From: Pedobacter heparinus DSM 2366
GTDB lineage: Bacteria; Bacteroidota; Bacteroidia; Sphingobacteriales; Sphingobacteriaceae
Direction of reading: 5' to 3'
DNA length: 64,000 bases
NCBI RefSeq assembly: GCF_000023825.1
Contig: NC_013061.1
Span: 3,534,001 to 3,598,000, forward strand
Shown here piece after piece: positions 1 through 8,636 of this stretch. The stretch's first letter is position 1; each line of letters opens with the position of its first letter. Both the position numbers and the translations under genes were made by a program. The notes beneath the pieces are model-generated. The model saw nothing but the letters and a program-made list of their open reading frames with translations. It was not told the DNA's origin and did no database searches.

Positions 1-1015
1 TCAGGTTCAGCCCATAACTGAAACCTGTTGTAAAACCAGCGTTGAAACCTTGAATAACAGATTTCAAAGTTTTGATATTAATGATCCCAGCCGTGCCGGC
101 AGCATCATATTTTGCACTAGGGCTGCTGATGATCTCTATCGATTTGATATCCGATGACGACATCGATCTCAGTACTTCGGCTATCTCTTTGCCGGAGAGG
201 TAGGTCTGTTTTCCATCTATAAGTATCGATGTTCCGGATTTGCCATTAAGCGAAACATTGTTATCCGTTCCTACTGTTACTCCAGGTGCCCTGCCCAACA
301 ATTCGAGTCCATTTAACCCATGCGCACTAATGCTTTTCGAAACATTAAATACAATATTCCCTCCATCCACTTCTATTACTTTCTGATCTCCACTAACAGT
401 TACTTCCTTTAGCTGCCTGGCTTTTGGCTTTAGTTTAAACTTTGCAAATTCCTTTAACTGCAATTCATTCCCGGTAAGAGAAAAATTCAGGTTTAGGCCC
501 TCATAACCAAGAGAAGATATTTTTAATGTATACGCTTTGTTGGCCTTAAGTGTATGCCTAAATTGAAAATTGCCATGCTCACCACCAATAGCACCATTTA
601 TCTGCATTGCACCATCAAAGAGCCCTATGGTAACGAATGGAACGGCATGGTCTTCGGAATTAACAATGGTACCGGACAACAAGGTGCTTCGTGTATCTAA
701 ATCTTCCTTTTTCAAAAGCATGATGCTTCCAATTACGATCATCCTGTCGGAGAGCAGGCGATAAAAAAGCTGTTTTTTTGAAAGGGTGCTATCCAATACT
801 TTGGAAACCGGCAAACGTGATGCATAAATAGAAACAAGCATTGTATCTGAAACTATCTCGTCGCTAAAAACGATGTTGTACCCGCTCTGCAACTGGATTT
901 CCTTAAAAAGCGTTAAAATAGACTTATCTTTTAAATTAAGGGTTATTTTCCGGTCCTGGGCATAAAGCATACTGTAACTGAACAGCAATAATATTGATGG
1001 TATTAATTTTTTCAT
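1..1015 (-). CDS. TonB-linked outer-membrane receptor-like protein, N-terminal part (truncated by window edge)
   Basis: I translated this from the ATG at 1015-1013; it stays open for 338 codons to the window edge, so the C-terminal barrel is missing. Residues 1-20 are a signal peptide ending LYAQ. Next comes an STN-like domain (KSILTLFKEIQLQSGYNIVF), the secretin/TonB short N-terminal domain typical of Bacteroidota receptors. A carboxypeptidase-D-like beta domain follows (LSGTIVNSEDHAVPFVTIG), then a plug-like region with LLGRAPGVTV, ILIDGK and AKYDAAGTAGIINIKT. This order is typical of TonB-dependent or 'outer membrane beta-barrel family' proteins. It should sit in the outer membrane; the substrate cannot be told. 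It is the leftmost of a run of leftward genes for exported proteins, 117 bp from the preceding small gene. Confidence 0.88.
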   Translation of the reverse strand, partial: MKKLIPSILLLFSYSMLYAQDRKITLNLKDKSILTLFKEIQLQSGYNIVFSDEIVSDTMLVSIYASRLPVSKVLDSTLSKKQLFYRLLSDRMIVIGSIMLLKKEDLDTRSTLLSGTIVNSEDHAVPFVTIGLFDGAMQINGAIGGEHGNFQFRHTLKANKAYTLKISSLGYEGLNLNFSLTGNELQLKEFAKFKLKPKARQLKEVTVSGDQKVIEVDGGNIVFNVSKSISAHGLNGLELLGRAPGVTVGTDNNVSLNGKSGTSILIDGKQTYLSGKEIAEVLRSMSSSDIKSIEIISSPSAKYDAAGTAGIINIKTLKSVIQGFNAGFTTGFSYGLNL

Positions 1016-1132
1016 ACTTAACCTTTGATCATACCAATTTATTGTTGATTACAAACATTAGCTTATACGTTAAGGACAGCTTTGAATAGGAAACTACTTA
1101 CTGCATCATAAAAAAAATATTAATTTCCCAAA

Positions 1133-1315
1133 TTATGATAAAGATTGACGGCAGGTTTGGTTTTGGTAGGTAATTCGAACTATTTTGTGGAAGAGTTTAC
1201 CAGGAAGGTTTTCCAGATCTTTTGATGACTGGCAAGATTGTGCACGCACTTGTTGGGCCAACCCAAAGAATGCAGTTACTAAAATAGCAATGATCAATGT
1301 ATATATTCGTTTCAT
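1133..1315 (-). pseudogene. Small exported protein, probable truncated paralogue of the 433-residue neighbour
   Basis: A 60-codon frame with a signal peptide (MKRIYTLIIAILVTAFFGLA...) starting 23 bp after the 433-residue gene on the same strand. Its short mature part, SCQSSKDLENLPGKLF, matches the spacing of the mature start of that neighbour, PCGSRAEVDAMPGIY (Cys, Ser, acidic residue, Pro-Gly). I infer a cut-down or decayed copy of the same family: after the stop at 1133 no frame continues the similarity before the next gene. It could instead be a real small secreted protein, because the signal peptide is intact. Confidence 0.5.
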
Positions 1316-1338
1316 GGGTTGAATTTGATGTTAGATAA

Positions 1339-2640
1339 TTATTCCAACATTTTTTTCAATGCACCAATATCAAAATGCTGTTCCCAATTGTTAAACAACC
1401 TTGAAGAGTAGCCATAATCTTTAGTGATTTCATACCGAAACTGTACTTCTATCAACAAAGGTTTTGCAGCCTGCCCGTTATTGGAAACAAAATAGGCTGG
1501 GTTTAAAACATACAGGGCACTTTTATACTCTCCTTCTGCATCATAAAACCTACCCAAAGCTTCCAAGATTTTATTTGCATCTTTTAGCAATCTATCCTGA
1601 TCTACCACTGCCGGTTTTTGTAACCATTCCGGTTTTTGTTTGACAAGCAGATCATTCACTTTTGCTTTTTTTGCTTCATATATCTTGGGGTAAGCAAGTT
1701 TATCTGCTTCCAAAGCTGCCATTGTTCTTTTTGCAGATTCAGAAGTATTATTTCCTATATTTTTAATTTTTTCCGCGTTGTCGTACTCAAAATTGGCTTT
1801 TTCAATTTCAAAATATTCCAGCATATCCTGCAGGTATTGCTTGCGGCTAACGGGGATCAGTAAAGGCACTCCCGGTTTGGTGAGGAAATAACGACGATCT
1901 ATAAATTGATACGAATTGGGTCCGTGATTATCATACCTGCCGCCCATTTCCCAGTGCTCAACATAGCCATTGCCATTGTTGAGTTTTAAAAAATCGCTAT
2001 GAAAATCTTTATAGTTATCAGAGCGGGCAACCATCAGCGTTGCTTCTGAAATATATTGTGATACGCGGCTGGGATTGTTGCTTTTGTCTTTTTCAAAGTT
2101 GGGGCCCACTTTTGCTTGTACAGGAATTTCGTACATCGGATTCCCATTTTTCATATTGAACTCGCCTGTACCTACAGCATGTACGCCCCCCGGCATTATA
2201 GAAGGATTGAACTCAACCCTGAAAACCGTTCTGTATTCATCTACGATTTTGCTGGCGTGTTGGTTAACATTGCAGACAAAAGCATATACACCCATGCTGT
2301 ACCCATAGCTGGCGTAAACATTTTTGCCGTAATTGCTGCTGCCATGCCTGGCAAAACTTACTCTGGCGGCACATCCCGTCAACTTAAAATCCTTACGGCT
2401 GGCTTCTTCCAGTTTTTCTGCTGCGATGAGGTTTTTCATCATCGTAGTTTTTTCGGCGGGCGTGCCTTTTAAACTGAAGCCATATATTGTATTGTTGTGG
2501 TCGGTATAAATACCGGGCATAGCGTCAACTTCTGCACGTGAACCACAGGGCGTTAATGGATCAGCTATTTTTTTTATTCCTTGCGAAAAACCTGCAATGC
2601 TTCCCAATACTATTACTGAAAAGATCAAAAACTGTTTCAT
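1339..2640 (-). CDS. Exported protein of unknown function (433 aa)
   Basis: Function not recognised. The N-terminus is a signal peptide (MKQFLIFSVIVLGSIAGFSQ), so the protein is exported. The mature part starts with a CGSRAEVDAMPG motif. Around residues 265-345 there is a charged, helix-rich stretch (YLQDMLEYFEIEKANFEYDN) that may be coiled coil; the rest looks mixed alpha/beta. It starts 14 bp after the TPR protein gene, so the two are very likely cotranscribed, together with the Hcp-like gene upstream. The shared signal peptides and tight spacing suggest one exported or envelope-bound complex; this is inference. Confidence 0.75.
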   Translation of the reverse strand: MKQFLIFSVIVLGSIAGFSQGIKKIADPLTPCGSRAEVDAMPGIYTDHNNTIYGFSLKGTPAEKTTMMKNLIAAEKLEEASRKDFKLTGCAARVSFARHGSSNYGKNVYASYGYSMGVYAFVCNVNQHASKIVDEYRTVFRVEFNPSIMPGGVHAVGTGEFNMKNGNPMYEIPVQAKVGPNFEKDKSNNPSRVSQYISEATLMVARSDNYKDFHSDFLKLNNGNGYVEHWEMGGRYDNHGPNSYQFIDRRYFLTKPGVPLLIPVSRKQYLQDMLEYFEIEKANFEYDNAEKIKNIGNNTSESAKRTMAALEADKLAYPKIYEAKKAKVNDLLVKQKPEWLQKPAVVDQDRLLKDANKILEALGRFYDAEGEYKSALYVLNPAYFVSNNGQAAKPLLIEVQFRYEITKDYGYSSRLFNNWEQHFDIGALKKMLE

Positions 2641-2654
2641 GGTTTGTTGTTTAT

Positions 2655-4763
2655 TTATTTAAAGATACCTGTTCCGTTTAGTGAGCCTGAGCCACTATTA
2701 AGGCTCATTCTTCCTTCCATACCTGCGCTTGCCCCAGCAGGGCCAACTCCTGCTGCAGCTTCTACACCTCCCGCTACCACTACATCGGTTACACCTGTTC
2801 TGTCAATTTCAATATCTGCACCTACACCAGCGCTTACGCTTGCCTGTAATGGCCCCAATTTGCCGCCGGCACTTACTTTAGGTCCAATGCTAACTGTGCA
2901 ATTCTTAAAGGAATCGCCAAAACCTGCATGATCTAAATCTTGATTTAAAGTGCCGCTGATTACGCCTGCATTAACGGTGGTGGTTAAGCCACTGCAGGTA
3001 AGCGTCATCGTGAAGCCGAGTTTTGAGCTTCCAAATTCACTGTTGATGCTACAGTTTGGGTCTTTGAACTGCGTTAACCGACCACCTTTACCTTCTGCAT
3101 CGTCCACACAATCGTATTTTAAAATGTTGGCAAAGTTGAATCCGCCGTTTTGCGTTAAACTAAGGTCTTTTAACCACTGCGCCTGCAAGCCTGCGTTGAT
3201 GCCAGGTAATAATTTTGGATAGGTGGTATAAAGGGATGAGTAAGCCATTTCATTTAGCAGTTGTTTATCGGCAGCCAGGTAATCATTATACAGCCCTTCC
3301 AATTTGGTATTGTATGGTTTTAAAAATGCATCCGATGCTTTTACCGATTCCCTGCAGATCATGTCCAGTGTGGTATTCCCGCCTTCACCCACGTCGGCCA
3401 TTTTTTTATTAATAACAACCATTGCGTCGTCGTATTTTTTCTTTAAAGCACCGCCTTCGCCATTCATATATTCCTTGATACTTTGAGCGGCAGCCTGTTT
3501 TTTTTGTTGCAGGTTTTGTAACACTACGTTTTCTTTTGCATTCATTTTCTTTGCATACATGGGTGCAGCCACAATTTTCATGGCTTCACTCTGGCTTACA
3601 GAACCGGGGTTTGCTAAGGTTTTGTTCATGACATCCATAAATTGCTTTTTTTGTTGCTCTAATTGATTCAGCATTTGCTCTTTTGACGCATCGCTGGTTT
3701 TCTGCAATGCTTTTAGTCGTTGGTCAATATCAGCACGAAATTGTTTCCATATTGGGTCCATCGCCTTACATTCTGCTACTGATTTTGGAAAGGCAGGCAT
3801 GGCAAAACCTCCGAGGTTAAGTAAATCATCATTTTTATTTGCAAGTGGAAAATTGTTGTAATCACCGATGCCGGGGATGTAGCCTAAATTTTTCAACAGA
3901 TCTGCTCTTGTACCACTATACCCTTGTTTGAAAGCAGTTTTCGCTGCCGCAATGGCTACTGTTTTATTACCATTCCCTTGAGCAATCAAACACATCGTTT
4001 GGTTGGCCTGCGAGTGTGATGCGGCAAGTGCAAGTGTGGTATCCAGGTATTTTTTGGCTTGGTCCACATCACCTAAGGCAAACCATGCCTGACCGAGGTT
4101 GTTGAGTATTGTACTATTCTTTTTAAATTGTCCATTGAGATTATTGAGAAGAGGGATTGCCATTTCAGGAGCCCCAGTCATCGTTAACATAGCTGCATAG
4201 TTATTCAAATTATCAGTGTTATTGGCATCATCTTTACATACCTGTGCCATCAAGCTCAATGCGATTTGTGTACGGCCACCCACCCATAATGCGGCAGCAG
4301 CATTGCCCATTTCATCAATGCTTGCTCCTTTTTGTTGCAGGTCTTTATAGATATTGTTGGCTTTATTTTTTGCAACAGGAAGTACAGCCGCAAAAGTTGT
4401 ATTTCCTGTATTGCCGATAAATGCACCCATGTTTACTCTGGAAGGTGTAGCAGCAATACCAGCAATGGCTTTGGTGTCTTTTGCAGGAATAAGACCGTTG
4501 GCAACACCGCCACTTTTTGTTGGCCCACCTTCGTTTACCTGTTTTATGGCATTGTCCATCTTTTGTCCCACACCATATTGATTGAGCAGACTGTCATATC
4601 CCTTTTTTACCTTGGGATCCATTTTAGAAGTCTTTTCATTGAGTTTTTGCATGGCTTCAGTCAATCGCTTCCTATCTGCCTCCATTTGCTCTTTAGATGG
4701 CCTTTGTGAAAAAGCAATCGTTGCAATTAACGTGGTAAAGATTAATAGACCTATTCGTTTCAT
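2655..4763 (-). CDS. Exported TPR-repeat protein with Gly/Ala-rich C-terminus (702 aa)
   Basis: A signal peptide (MKRIGLLIFTTLIATIAFSQ) is followed by a charged helical stretch. Residues about 150-290 read as tetratricopeptide repeats (NNLNNYAAMLTMTG, ILNNLGQAWFALGDVDQAKK), a scaffold for protein-protein contacts. The middle (about 330-510) is helix and coiled-coil rich (QMLNQLEQQKKQFMDVMNKT). The last 130 residues are Gly/Ser/Thr rich with alternating hydrophobics, which could form a beta structure. No catalytic motif is visible. It lies 65 bp after the Hcp-like gene and 14 bp before the 433-residue gene, consistent with one operon of exported proteins. Exact role unknown. Confidence 0.78.
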   Translation of the reverse strand: MKRIGLLIFTTLIATIAFSQRPSKEQMEADRKRLTEAMQKLNEKTSKMDPKVKKGYDSLLNQYGVGQKMDNAIKQVNEGGPTKSGGVANGLIPAKDTKAIAGIAATPSRVNMGAFIGNTGNTTFAAVLPVAKNKANNIYKDLQQKGASIDEMGNAAAALWVGGRTQIALSLMAQVCKDDANNTDNLNNYAAMLTMTGAPEMAIPLLNNLNGQFKKNSTILNNLGQAWFALGDVDQAKKYLDTTLALAASHSQANQTMCLIAQGNGNKTVAIAAAKTAFKQGYSGTRADLLKNLGYIPGIGDYNNFPLANKNDDLLNLGGFAMPAFPKSVAECKAMDPIWKQFRADIDQRLKALQKTSDASKEQMLNQLEQQKKQFMDVMNKTLANPGSVSQSEAMKIVAAPMYAKKMNAKENVVLQNLQQKKQAAAQSIKEYMNGEGGALKKKYDDAMVVINKKMADVGEGGNTTLDMICRESVKASDAFLKPYNTKLEGLYNDYLAADKQLLNEMAYSSLYTTYPKLLPGINAGLQAQWLKDLSLTQNGGFNFANILKYDCVDDAEGKGGRLTQFKDPNCSINSEFGSSKLGFTMTLTCSGLTTTVNAGVISGTLNQDLDHAGFGDSFKNCTVSIGPKVSAGGKLGPLQASVSAGVGADIEIDRTGVTDVVVAGGVEAAAGVGPAGASAGMEGRMSLNSGSGSLNGTGIFK

Positions 4764-4828
4764 CGCTTGAATTTGGTTTAGGTATAAATTTAATTAAGCA
4801 TTAGGTAAACAAAGGATTGTTTTTGCCT

Positions 4829-5455
4829 TTAAAAATTTGTCCATGCTGTCCCCTGAATGGTATCCCAACCAGATTTGCTAGAAATTTTTATATTGCCTTT
4901 GGCATCTGGACTGTAATAGATCCAGCCAATGCGATTGGCTTTTAGCTTTATTTTGCTGGTATTATTTGCCACAATGTCTGTACAGCTCTCCACTTTTACA
5001 TCTTCCAGAATTATTTGGCGAGCCAGCGTAGGCATATTGTTGCCAACCCTATTGGTTACCGATATATCAATTTTTGATATTGGAAATGTTTGCAGCGACT
5101 GAGTAGCTATTTTTCCAGGACTTGACAATATGGTTGTGTTTAATGGTTTAACAGCAGTACTAACTGCTGGCTTTGCAGTTACAGTTTGTTGTGGTGTGGC
5201 AATGATGAGGTTCCTGAAATCTGCAATGCAAGCACTGGTTGGCACTTCTATTTCTATTGAGGCTGTATGATCAGACCCGCCCGTATAATTTACAACAATG
5301 ATCTGGTCTTCATACATTTTCATTACAGATGTGCCTTTAATACGGCTGCCATCCCCTTTTGTTACTTTACCGTAAATAGTGATTGTTTGCGCGTACGATG
5401 TCGCTGTTGTCATGATAACAGCAAATAATAGTAGCGTTTTTTTTAGTGCTTTCAT
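4829..5455 (-). CDS. Exported protein with Hcp-like (type VI tube protein) fold features (208 aa)
   Basis: A signal peptide (MKALKKTLLLFAVIMTTATSYA) precedes a beta-rich domain. The C-terminal part has the order QIILEDVKVESC ... IKLKANRIGWIYYSPDAKGN ... GWDTIQG. This resembles Hcp-family tube proteins, where a 'v.l.nV.v.s' strand is followed by a 'kI.W.y' strand, a Gly turn and a final 'gWd' (family knowledge, recalled). Cytoplasmic Hcp rings of type VI secretion have no signal peptide, so if the fold is right this is an exported relative, not a type VI component; no other type VI genes are present. It is first in the 5455-1133 run and has the promoter/operator element that it shares with the 6981 gene. 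Confidence 0.55.
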   Translation of the reverse strand: MKALKKTLLLFAVIMTTATSYAQTITIYGKVTKGDGSRIKGTSVMKMYEDQIIVVNYTGGSDHTASIEIEVPTSACIADFRNLIIATPQQTVTAKPAVSTAVKPLNTTILSSPGKIATQSLQTFPISKIDISVTNRVGNNMPTLARQIILEDVKVESCTDIVANNTSKIKLKANRIGWIYYSPDAKGNIKISSKSGWDTIQGTAWTNF

Positions 5456-5517
5456 ATTTTGTTCTTTTTAAAAAGCCATTTTAAACCCTGGCGGATTATC
5501 CTTGTTTTTTAATTTTG

Positions 5518-5577
5518 TGATATAAAAGTAGGTTGATATAAAAAAATGGTCAATCATTAAAAAAGATGATTTTTTTT
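5518..5577 (-). promoter_or_regulatory. Promoter with palindromic operator, copy 1 (shared with 7015-7071)
   Basis: On the minus strand an inverted repeat (AATCAT ... ATGATT) ends in TTG at 5553-5551, followed after exactly 20 nt by TACTTTTA (5530-5523), a near match to the Bacteroidota -7 box TANNTTTG. The same two blocks, TGATATAAAAGTAG and CAATCATTAAAAAAGATGAT on the plus strand, recur upstream of the 444-residue gene with the same 33-nt start-to-start spacing, while the spacer between them differs. Conserved blocks in a diverged spacer point to a regulator site overlapping the -33 element. Confidence 0.7.
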
Positions 5578-5646
5578 GTAACTACAAGCTGGCCAGATCA
5601 ATGACATCAGTTACAGCCACTTTAAACTTTTAATTGGCCGCCTTGT

Positions 5647-6981
5647 TTATCGCACAACAATAGCATTACCTGATGAATTCAGTGTGGTATTTCCCAAATT
5701 GACAGCCACTCCATTTTTCCAGTATTTTGCTACATTGTATGCTCCGTTGTTTTCCCATCCCGATACATAAACATCATTACCAAAAACCGCAATACCTGTA
5801 GCACTAGATGATGTTGTTGATAATTTTACTGCTACCCCATTTTTCCAATATTTTGCAAAAGTTGGCCCGCCACCATAATAATTTTCCTGTTCATATCCTG
5901 CCACATATACATCGTTTCCCTTTACGAAAACAGCGGTTGCCACGCCTACCGAAGCCGTACCTGCGGTTAGTGTTGTAGCGGTTCCGTTTTTCCAGATGGT
6001 AGCCATAGCCAAGCCTGTTGTTGCATTGTTTTGGTTGCCTGCCACATACTTATCGCTTCCGCTTGCGAAAACTGCATTGGCAAAGCAATGCTTATCGTTA
6101 TTGGGAATGGTATTAGCTGGTATTGTCCCGTTAGTAAATTCCCAGGGCGAAAACCTCCCCTGTGAGTTGCGATAACTTCCAACAGCATAAACATTGTTGT
6201 TATTTATATAAATTCCTGTACAAGAGCCATTACCGGTAACGATCTGCGATACAATGGGATCATTAACACTTATGGTTGTACCTGTCCCGTTTTTCCAGTA
6301 CCGGGAAAGGTCAAATCCGTTGATGATTTCCCAGCCGCCAACATGCACATCGTTACCGTTTACAGAAATGCTATTGGCAGCAGATGCGCCGGTACCAAGC
6401 GTGGTTTTAGTGCCATTTTTCCAATAATTGGCCAATTGTAAATTGTTAGTCCTTTCCCATCCTGCTGCATACACATCATTGCCATTTATAAAAATTGAAC
6501 TCAATGCTGATTCTTCTGTGCTTAGTTTAACAGCAGTGCTGTTTTTCCAATAGGTAGCCAAAGGGTGTGCGCCATTATCCTGAGAACCAGCTACAAATAC
6601 ATCAGGCACATAAGTAATGTTGCCACCACTCACAGTCTGGTTGCCTGTTTTTATTTTTACTTCACCGCTAACAGCTCCCACAGCAGGAACAATTATCTTC
6701 AGCTGTGTAGCCGTGGCTGATTGCAAAGTGGCTGCCACCTCATTAATAGTAACGGTATTATTAAGGACTACAGTAGAAAAATTGCTGCCAGTAATGCTAA
6801 GCGTGTCGCCATAGTGTAAGGTGGTGGCAGATAAAGAAGCTACTTTAAGTGTAGTATCTTTTGGTGTTGGATCAGTAATGGGAGTGCCATTCTCTTTTTT
6901 GCAAGAAGACAATGCAAGTAGGAACAGCACAAATGCTATACCCGATGCTGTTGCAAATGTGTTATATTTTAATGTTTTCAT
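5647..6981 (-). CDS. IPT/TIG-domain lipoprotein with WKNG repeats (444 aa)
   Basis: The N-terminus ends in a lipobox-like LALSSC, so this is a predicted lipoprotein. Residues about 45-125 resemble an IPT/TIG immunoglobulin-like domain (VASLSATTLHYGDTLSITGS ... VSGEVKIKTG). From about 130 to the end there are seven or so degenerate repeats of about 45 residues, each with a 'NDVYVAG' strand and a 'YWKNGT' strand, a pattern expected for a beta-propeller-like fold. No catalytic residues can be assigned. It is separated from the Hcp-like gene by 191 bp and has its own copy of the shared promoter, so the two genes are probably coregulated rather than cotranscribed. Confidence 0.78.
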   Translation of the reverse strand: MKTLKYNTFATASGIAFVLFLLALSSCKKENGTPITDPTPKDTTLKVASLSATTLHYGDTLSITGSNFSTVVLNNTVTINEVAATLQSATATQLKIIVPAVGAVSGEVKIKTGNQTVSGGNITYVPDVFVAGSQDNGAHPLATYWKNSTAVKLSTEESALSSIFINGNDVYAAGWERTNNLQLANYWKNGTKTTLGTGASAANSISVNGNDVHVGGWEIINGFDLSRYWKNGTGTTISVNDPIVSQIVTGNGSCTGIYINNNNVYAVGSYRNSQGRFSPWEFTNGTIPANTIPNNDKHCFANAVFASGSDKYVAGNQNNATTGLAMATIWKNGTATTLTAGTASVGVATAVFVKGNDVYVAGYEQENYYGGGPTFAKYWKNGVAVKLSTTSSSATGIAVFGNDVYVSGWENNGAYNVAKYWKNGVAVNLGNTTLNSSGNAIVVR

Positions 6982-7014
6982 ATAGGTTGAATTTTTTAAT
7001 TGAAAAAAATAATA

Positions 7015-7071
7015 TGATATAAAAGTAGATTAGCCTAAAGACTGTAGCAATCATTAAAAAAGATGATTTTT
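7015..7071 (-). promoter_or_regulatory. Promoter with palindromic operator, copy 2
   Basis: Same element as at 5518-5577: palindrome AATCAT/ATGATT ending in TTG (7050-7048), 20 nt, then TACTTTTA (7027-7020). The predicted start of transcription is near 7013, about 30 nt before the ATG at 6981. Confidence 0.7.
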
Positions 7072-7174
7072 ATAGATAGTTGTTGTCACCTTTTTATTTT
7101 TTGTATGTCGTTTAGTTGAATTACCCAAAAACGAAGTTTCTGTTGCAGTTCATGTTCAACCGTAAAACAACTAT

Positions 7175-8563
7175 ATGATGAAACAGCTATTAACCTTCTC
7201 ACTCGTCGTACTTTTTAGTTGCAGCGCAGCAGCACAAGAAAACAATGTATTGACTCACATTCGGATGGACAGCCTTATCAAAAAATGGATGGCAGATACA
7301 CATACACCCGGGCTTGCCATTGGAGTCCTCAAACGCGGACATTTGGCAAAAATTAAAACTTATGGAATAGCCGATGTAGAAAGTGGTGCACCCCTTACTG
7401 ACGAAAGTGTTTTCATGATCGCTTCACTAAGCAAGCAATTTATTTCATTTGCAATCCTGCTGCTCGAACAAGAGAACCGGCTTTCACTACAAGATCCTGC
7501 CGTCAAATATATTACGGAACTCCCTGACCCTTTAAATAAGATGACCATCTACCAACTCCTAACCCATACCTCTGGGTTGGTCAGAGATCCCGAAAATTAT
7601 CATCCTTATGATCGGCAAGCAATTATGGATGTGATCAAATCCATGTATACCATCCCCCTAAATGCTCAGCCAGGGGATAAGTGGCTTTATTCAAACGCAG
7701 GCTATTTTATACTGGCAGAGATCATCACCCGTGTGAGTGGCAGCCCTTGGGATACTTTCATTATCAATAAACTATTTATCCCCGCCAACATGACCAAAAC
7801 ACGTACAGGAACGGTTTCCGAAATAATCCCTGGTCGCGTTGCAGGATACAATTATACCAAGCAAGGATTGGTCAATACAGAAAAATGGATCGCTGTCCGT
7901 CCTAGTGGTGCTTTTGTATCAACCATCAATGACATGGTTAAATGGGATAATTTTCTTGACACCACCCATTTACTATCTCCGGAGCGTAAAAGTTTACTCT
8001 GGAAGCCCGCCAGGCTAAATAACGGAGTGCTACTTAATTATGCACTTGGCTGGTATGCAGAACCCTTTGTCGGAACAACACGCATTCATCACGACGGTCA
8101 ATACCCAGGATTCCGTTCGGACTATGAACGGTTTCCAGATGAAGGGCTGACATTAATTATTCTTAGTAATTTGGATAACGGACCATTAGAATCGCTGGCA
8201 ATAAAAGCAGCTGGTATCTTGAATCCGAAATTGACATTGCCACCATTCAATATACGGGTTAAAGTTCCAGAAAAAGTTGCTGCTGGAGACCTGAAGATTC
8301 CAATTGACATTACAATAGTTGATGAAGGCAAAGACATAGTAAATAGCCTTATAGAAATGGAAATATGGGACGAAAGTGGTAAAAGTGTATATAAGCAACA
8401 TGCAGAAGGCCTGAATTTCAGCTCTGCCGAACCCAAACAACTACTCTTCTCTTGGTCGCCCCAAAAAGCCGGTCGTTATACAGTAAACATCGGAGTTTAC
8501 GGCTCACGTTGGGCATTTAGTTATGCTTGGATGACGAATTTAGTTACCATTAAGGTTCAGTGA
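7175..8563 (+). CDS. Serine hydrolase, beta-lactamase class C / penicillin-binding family (462 aa)
   Basis: An exported serine hydrolase of the class C beta-lactamase, esterase and D-aminopeptidase superfamily (PF00144-like). The signal peptide is MMKQLLTFSLVVLFSCSAAA. The catalytic signature is complete: SLSK at 84-87 (nucleophile Ser84, Lys87), YSN at 172-174 and HDG at 306-308 in place of KTG. The HDG form is common in esterase-like members, so beta-lactamase activity is not implied. After about residue 355 an extra beta-rich domain follows (IRVKVPEKVAAGDLKIPIDI). Substrate unknown; peptidoglycan stem peptides, small esters or D-amino acid peptides are all possible. It is a single gene facing the tRNA-His gene. 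Confidence 0.88.
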   Translation: MMKQLLTFSLVVLFSCSAAAQENNVLTHIRMDSLIKKWMADTHTPGLAIGVLKRGHLAKIKTYGIADVESGAPLTDESVFMIASLSKQFISFAILLLEQENRLSLQDPAVKYITELPDPLNKMTIYQLLTHTSGLVRDPENYHPYDRQAIMDVIKSMYTIPLNAQPGDKWLYSNAGYFILAEIITRVSGSPWDTFIINKLFIPANMTKTRTGTVSEIIPGRVAGYNYTKQGLVNTEKWIAVRPSGAFVSTINDMVKWDNFLDTTHLLSPERKSLLWKPARLNNGVLLNYALGWYAEPFVGTTRIHHDGQYPGFRSDYERFPDEGLTLIILSNLDNGPLESLAIKAAGILNPKLTLPPFNIRVKVPEKVAAGDLKIPIDITIVDEGKDIVNSLIEMEIWDESGKSVYKQHAEGLNFSSAEPKQLLFSWSPQKAGRYTVNIGVYGSRWAFSYAWMTNLVTIKVQ

Positions 8564-8601
8564 TAGCCAAATTTGAAGCGCTAAAAAAAACTTAAATAAA
8601 A

Positions 8602-8627
8602 AAAGCAGCTCTTTTCAGAGCTGCTTT
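8602..8627 (-). terminator. Intrinsic terminator of the tRNA-His gene
   Basis: A perfect 10-bp stem AAAGCAGCTC / GAGCTGCTTT with loop TTTTCA. On the minus strand it is followed by a T-rich run (TTTTTATTTAAG), so it serves the leftward tRNA gene. The plus-strand side lacks a T run, though the hairpin could also slow transcripts from the serine hydrolase gene. Confidence 0.85.
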
Positions 8628-8636
8628 AAAAACTTG

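Noticed and set aside
4829..5455. Type VI secretion system locus
   Set aside because: Only one Hcp-like protein is present, with a signal peptide, and none of the sheath, baseplate, membrane-complex or ATPase genes are seen.
7175..8563. Class C beta-lactamase resistance gene
   Set aside because: The third motif is HDG rather than KTG and an extra C-terminal domain is present; an esterase or peptidase role is at least as likely.
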